Shown here piece after piece: positions 63,710-64,000 of a DNA stretch of 64,000 bases. Below the pieces are notes generated by a model that saw only the letters and a list, made by a program, of their open reading frames with translations, did no database searches and was not told the DNA's origin. The stretch is from Torymus aiolomorphi (lineage: Eukaryota; Arthropoda; Insecta; Hymenoptera; Torymidae), in NCBI GenBank assembly GCA_036365515.1, contig CM070876.1, positions 124,368,810 to 124,432,809 of the forward strand, read 5' to 3'. The number at the start of each line of letters is the position of its first letter. The first letter of the stretch is position 1. Made by a program: the position numbers and the translations under genes.

Positions 63710-64000
63710 ATAAAACTAATTGTAAAACTTCATAAAAGTTATTGAAAATTTTTAAAATACTAGTATTTAAAATGTAACGTTCTACATCATTATAATAAAC
63801 ATTTATCAGCTTATTTATTAGTTGATATAGCACTAACAACACCAAAATTTCCATTAGTATTATAAGAATTAATCGAATCCATAAAACCCAAATCTATAAA
63901 CCCCAAATATAAATCTCAAACCAACAGTAAGACAAACCCCAAGCCTATAAACCCACAAACATTGAATCCATTCCTAAATCAGTTTTGCATTTCTGAAATT
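63710..64000. repeat. AT-rich end with degenerate C/A-rich short repeat
   Basis: From 63870 units such as 'ATAAAACCCAAATCTATAAA' recur, like those at 54310-54490. The window ends inside it. Confidence 0.55.

Overview
The window looks like accessory DNA from an arthropod, most probably an insect. Almost every recognisable unit is a virus-derived insertion or a transposable element of kinds typical of insect genomes: adintovirus/Maverick-type genes, BEL/Pao and gypsy-like LTR remnants, Penelope-like elements, restriction-endonuclease-type and R1-type non-LTR elements, a pogo-type transposase and several foldback MITEs. No clear housekeeping gene was found. Two short spliced gene candidates and one large transposase-like reading frame are the only other protein-coding candidates.

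Layout. (1) Positions 1-11243, all on the minus strand: an endogenous adintovirus/Maverick-like virus. In transcription order it carries a type B DNA polymerase, a packaging ATPase, two small conserved proteins of unknown role, a DD35E integrase with a chromodomain, a penton-like protein, a basic core-like protein, the hexon-like major capsid protein and the start of one more conserved protein cut by the window edge. The capsid genes and the integrase are still open. The polymerase is split by a frameshift and a stop and has Asn at a catalytic exonuclease Asp, and the ATPase has TGA exactly where the Walker A lysine belongs. Candidate introns join extra 5' exons to the polymerase. (2) 11.5-18 kb: AT-rich DNA with tandem repeats, hairpins, a 676-codon transposase-like frame, a tRNA-like sequence and a two-exon 112-codon gene candidate. 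(3) 18-23 kb: gypsy-like LTR debris, an env-like remnant and a 771-bp foldback MITE. (4) 23.1-29.3 kb: a complete but decayed BEL/Pao element, with both LTRs and a 5-bp target duplication, sitting in a tandem-repeat array. (5) 30-47.7 kb: a nested complex of Penelope-like elements (PLEs), each ending in GIY-YIG and hammerhead-ribozyme-like sequence, invaded by R2/NeSL-type elements that start with the first 37 nt of U2 snRNA (Utopia-like). A second foldback MITE sits inside one of these, and the centre of the complex is a 9.4-kb near-perfect palindrome. (6) 47.8-58.7 kb: hairpins, duplicated exon-like segments, a TTAA-flanked MITE, a 198-bp tandem array, a head-to-head PLE and an R1-type 3' end with a long trinucleotide tail. 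(7) 58.7-64 kb: another MITE, then a pogo/Tigger-like transposase interrupted by a 2.6-kb foldback element that itself contains nested inverted repeats.

The parts worth most attention are the U2-Utopia chimera, the giant palindrome whose arms share inactivating mutations, the loss of the Walker A lysine codon in an otherwise well-preserved viral locus, the possible spliced extension of the viral polymerase, and paired perfect hairpins with identical AAAG loops. All family assignments come from reading motifs by eye; no database search was run.
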